This document shows, piece by piece, positions 63,087-64,000 of a stretch of DNA of 64,000 nt (position 1 is the first letter of the stretch; the number at the start of each line of letters is the position of its first letter). Under the pieces are notes generated by a model that had not been told where the DNA came from, did not search any database, and saw only the letters and a program-made list of their open reading frames with translations. Source of the stretch: UBA1494_A sp963973975 (GTDB taxonomy: Bacteria > Bacteroidota > Bacteroidia > Flavobacteriales_E > Vicingaceae); assembly GCA_963973975.1 (NCBI GenBank), contig CAXBCF010000006.1:1-64000 (forward strand). Direction: 5' to 3'. The position numbers and the translations under genes are program-made.

Positions 63087-63586
63087 TTCAAGTATTTTGT
63101 GTCAAGAATATATAAGTGATGATAGAGATGCCCTAAAATAATGTAGCCAATTTGATTCACTGTTAATTGATTGCCATTTGCAGTTCCATTTCGCTGCATT
63201 ATTTCAGGACTAAAACTATTGAAAAGCTGAATACTAGTTAGTCTCAGTTGTTTCATTTCTTCCAACAAACTTTTTAAGCTGCGTTCATTTGCAATTGCTT
63301 CATTGGCATAAGCATCATGGTCATAACCTTTAATTTCATTTTGATCGCCTCTAGCAAAGGATAAAGCCCTGAAACAAAAAATTCGCTCAGTATCAATCAG
63401 GTGTTGTAAAACATCTTTTATGCTCCACTTTCCAGGTTCATAAGCCAAGTTGGATTGATCTTCAGAAACCATGGCCAAACTACCAATTAGTTCTTTTAAA
63501 CTAAGTTCCATTAACGGAATTAGCTTTCCTTTTGGAAGTTTTTCAATGTAGTCGTGATAAGCCTCAGGAAAATCGATTGTATTCAT
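63083..63586 (-). CDS. DinB-family (DinB_2) protein
   Basis: 167 residues of a four-helix bundle with putative metal-binding His in VLQHLIDTERIF near 63-74 and GHLYHHLYIL near 153-162. DinB superfamily members include bacillithiol transferases and enzymes of mycothiol metabolism; the exact substrate here is unknown. Likely thiol or detoxification chemistry. Coupled to csaA by a 4-base overlap. No promoter box is evident. Confidence 0.85.
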   Translation of the reverse strand: MNTIDFPEAYHDYIEKLPKGKLIPLMELSLKELIGSLAMVSEDQSNLAYEPGKWSIKDVLQHLIDTERIFCFRALSFARGDQNEIKGYDHDAYANEAIANERSLKSLLEEMKQLRLTSIQLFNSFSPEIMQRNGTANGNQLTVNQIGYIILGHLYHHLYILDTKYLK

Positions 63587-63752
63587 AGATTTTTTTTAGG
63601 CATCTAAATTAATTAACTCTGCTTATGTTAAATTTTTAATTCATAAAAAAATGACTATCCATAAATCAATACAAAAATTAATGCATTTGTAGAATACTAA
63701 TGTTTTTATGTTCATTCTTTTACTACTTCAACTCTTCGTCTCCACTCTTGGC

Positions 63753-63985
63753 AGGACGAATCAAAAACCTGCTTAAATGAGATTTCAAATGACTTTTTTA
63801 TTCCACTTTTTATTAAGAAAAAGTGGAGCAAAAATCAAGGCTGTTAATAAATTTGAATTCTCCTCTTCCCAAAGCCTAAGTGCGGCCGAGTGATCTTTCA
63901 GGAAACCTGAAAGCTTCTCGGTCTTACTAAGGCTTCGCTTCGATTAGAATTCAAATTTCTTAAAGGCCATTTATTCATTTTCATA
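63753..63985. repeat. Modular repeat B at window end
   Basis: From right to left, on the minus strand: the 55-base unit (63931-63985) matching 20485-20539 in 53 of 55 positions; a nested palindrome (63849-63958); a hairpin CCACTTTTT-ATTAAG-AAAAAGTGG (63803-63826); and a 20-base block (63753-63772) matching 20160-20179 in 18 of 20. The repeat may continue past the window. The gap 63587-63752 to its left is AT-rich and shows no gene. Confidence 0.8.
63849..63958. repeat. 110-bp nested palindrome
   Basis: Four pairs of arms fold inside one another: AAATTTGAATTCT / AGAATTCAAATTT (63849-63861, 63946-63958, perfect), AAGCCTAAGT / ACTAAGGCTT (63872-63881, 63926-63935, one mismatch), CCGAG / CTCGG (63886-63890, 63917-63921) and a tip CTTTCAGG-AAA-CCTGAAAG (63895-63913). 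As RNA or cruciform DNA it would form one long interrupted stem. No start codon or other gene signal is inside. Confidence 0.85.
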
Positions 63986-64000
63986 ACAAGCTTTTGTAAA

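Overview
The window looks like a chromosomal segment of a low-GC Bacteroidota bacterium, probably Flavobacteriales (Cryomorphaceae/Crocinitomicaceae-like; the family is a guess). The evidence is type IX secretion (T9SS) substrates with type A and type B C-terminal domains, a PorP/SprF protein, a short primary sigma factor without region 1.1, many lipoproteins with short N-terminal lipoboxes, and at least sixteen exact TAnnTTTG boxes (the Bacteroidota -7 element) just upstream of genes. Most of the window is housekeeping sequence. I see no prophage, CRISPR array, transposase or integrase.

Layout. 1-250: a tRNA-Ser/tRNA-Pro pair on the minus strand, cut by the window start. 403-7262 (minus): two M16 peptidase-like proteins, then glmM, a cysteine desulfurase and a PhnP-like hydrolase in one operon. 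7425-11599 (plus): a tight operon of TPR protein, ComA-type phosphosulfolactate synthase, rhodanese, PopT-type (DUF368) undecaprenyl-phosphate transporter and aroE. 11601-17555 (minus): a heavy-metal RND efflux operon in which the RND pump and its outer-membrane channel are one polypeptide. 17594-19839 (minus): a DEAD-box helicase with an RGG tail and a cold-shock protein. 19840-21525: mostly non-coding, repeat-rich sequence around one DUF6155-like gene. 21526-30821: hydrolases, an SSL2-like helicase, a T9SS substrate, prfC and a thioredoxin/SCO/lipoprotein operon. 30914-37144 (plus): fbaB, accD, rpsO, pnp, rpoD, rpe. 37141-41559 (minus): a saccharopine/alanine-dehydrogenase-like enzyme, a thioesterase, a conserved unknown, a 2-Cys peroxiredoxin, a methyltransferase and a ZIP transporter. 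41707-44180 (plus): a SiaB/SiaC partner-switch pair, a repeat-like spacer and a YtxH/holin-like envelope operon. 44187-51854 (minus): a 1681-residue PKD-repeat T9SS type B protein with a PD40 protein and a PorP/SprF protein. 51919-59488: a DUF885 peptidase-like lipoprotein, prolyl oligopeptidase, clpB and a DUF2911 protein. 59956-62719: a copper module of DUF305 protein plus a multicopper oxidase that appears fused to a CopB-like beta-barrel. 62757-63586: a CsaA-like protein and a DinB-family protein. The right end is a modular repeat with a 110-bp nested palindrome.

The most interesting signals are: (1) two metal-resistance systems that each fuse an inner-membrane or periplasmic component to an outer-membrane beta-barrel or channel (RND+TolC-like, and CopA-like oxidase+CopB-like barrel); (2) a ComA/rhodanese/PopT/AroE operon suggesting C3-sulfonate synthesis, perhaps towards cysteate for sulfonolipids; (3) a SiaB/SiaC pair with no neighbouring SiaA phosphatase or SiaD diguanylate cyclase; (4) a dispersed 55-bp sequence present in opposite orientations at 20485 and 63931, within modular repeats; (5) several promoters so close to the ATG that the transcripts should be leaderless or nearly so. 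Domain names rest on reading motifs; no database search was possible.
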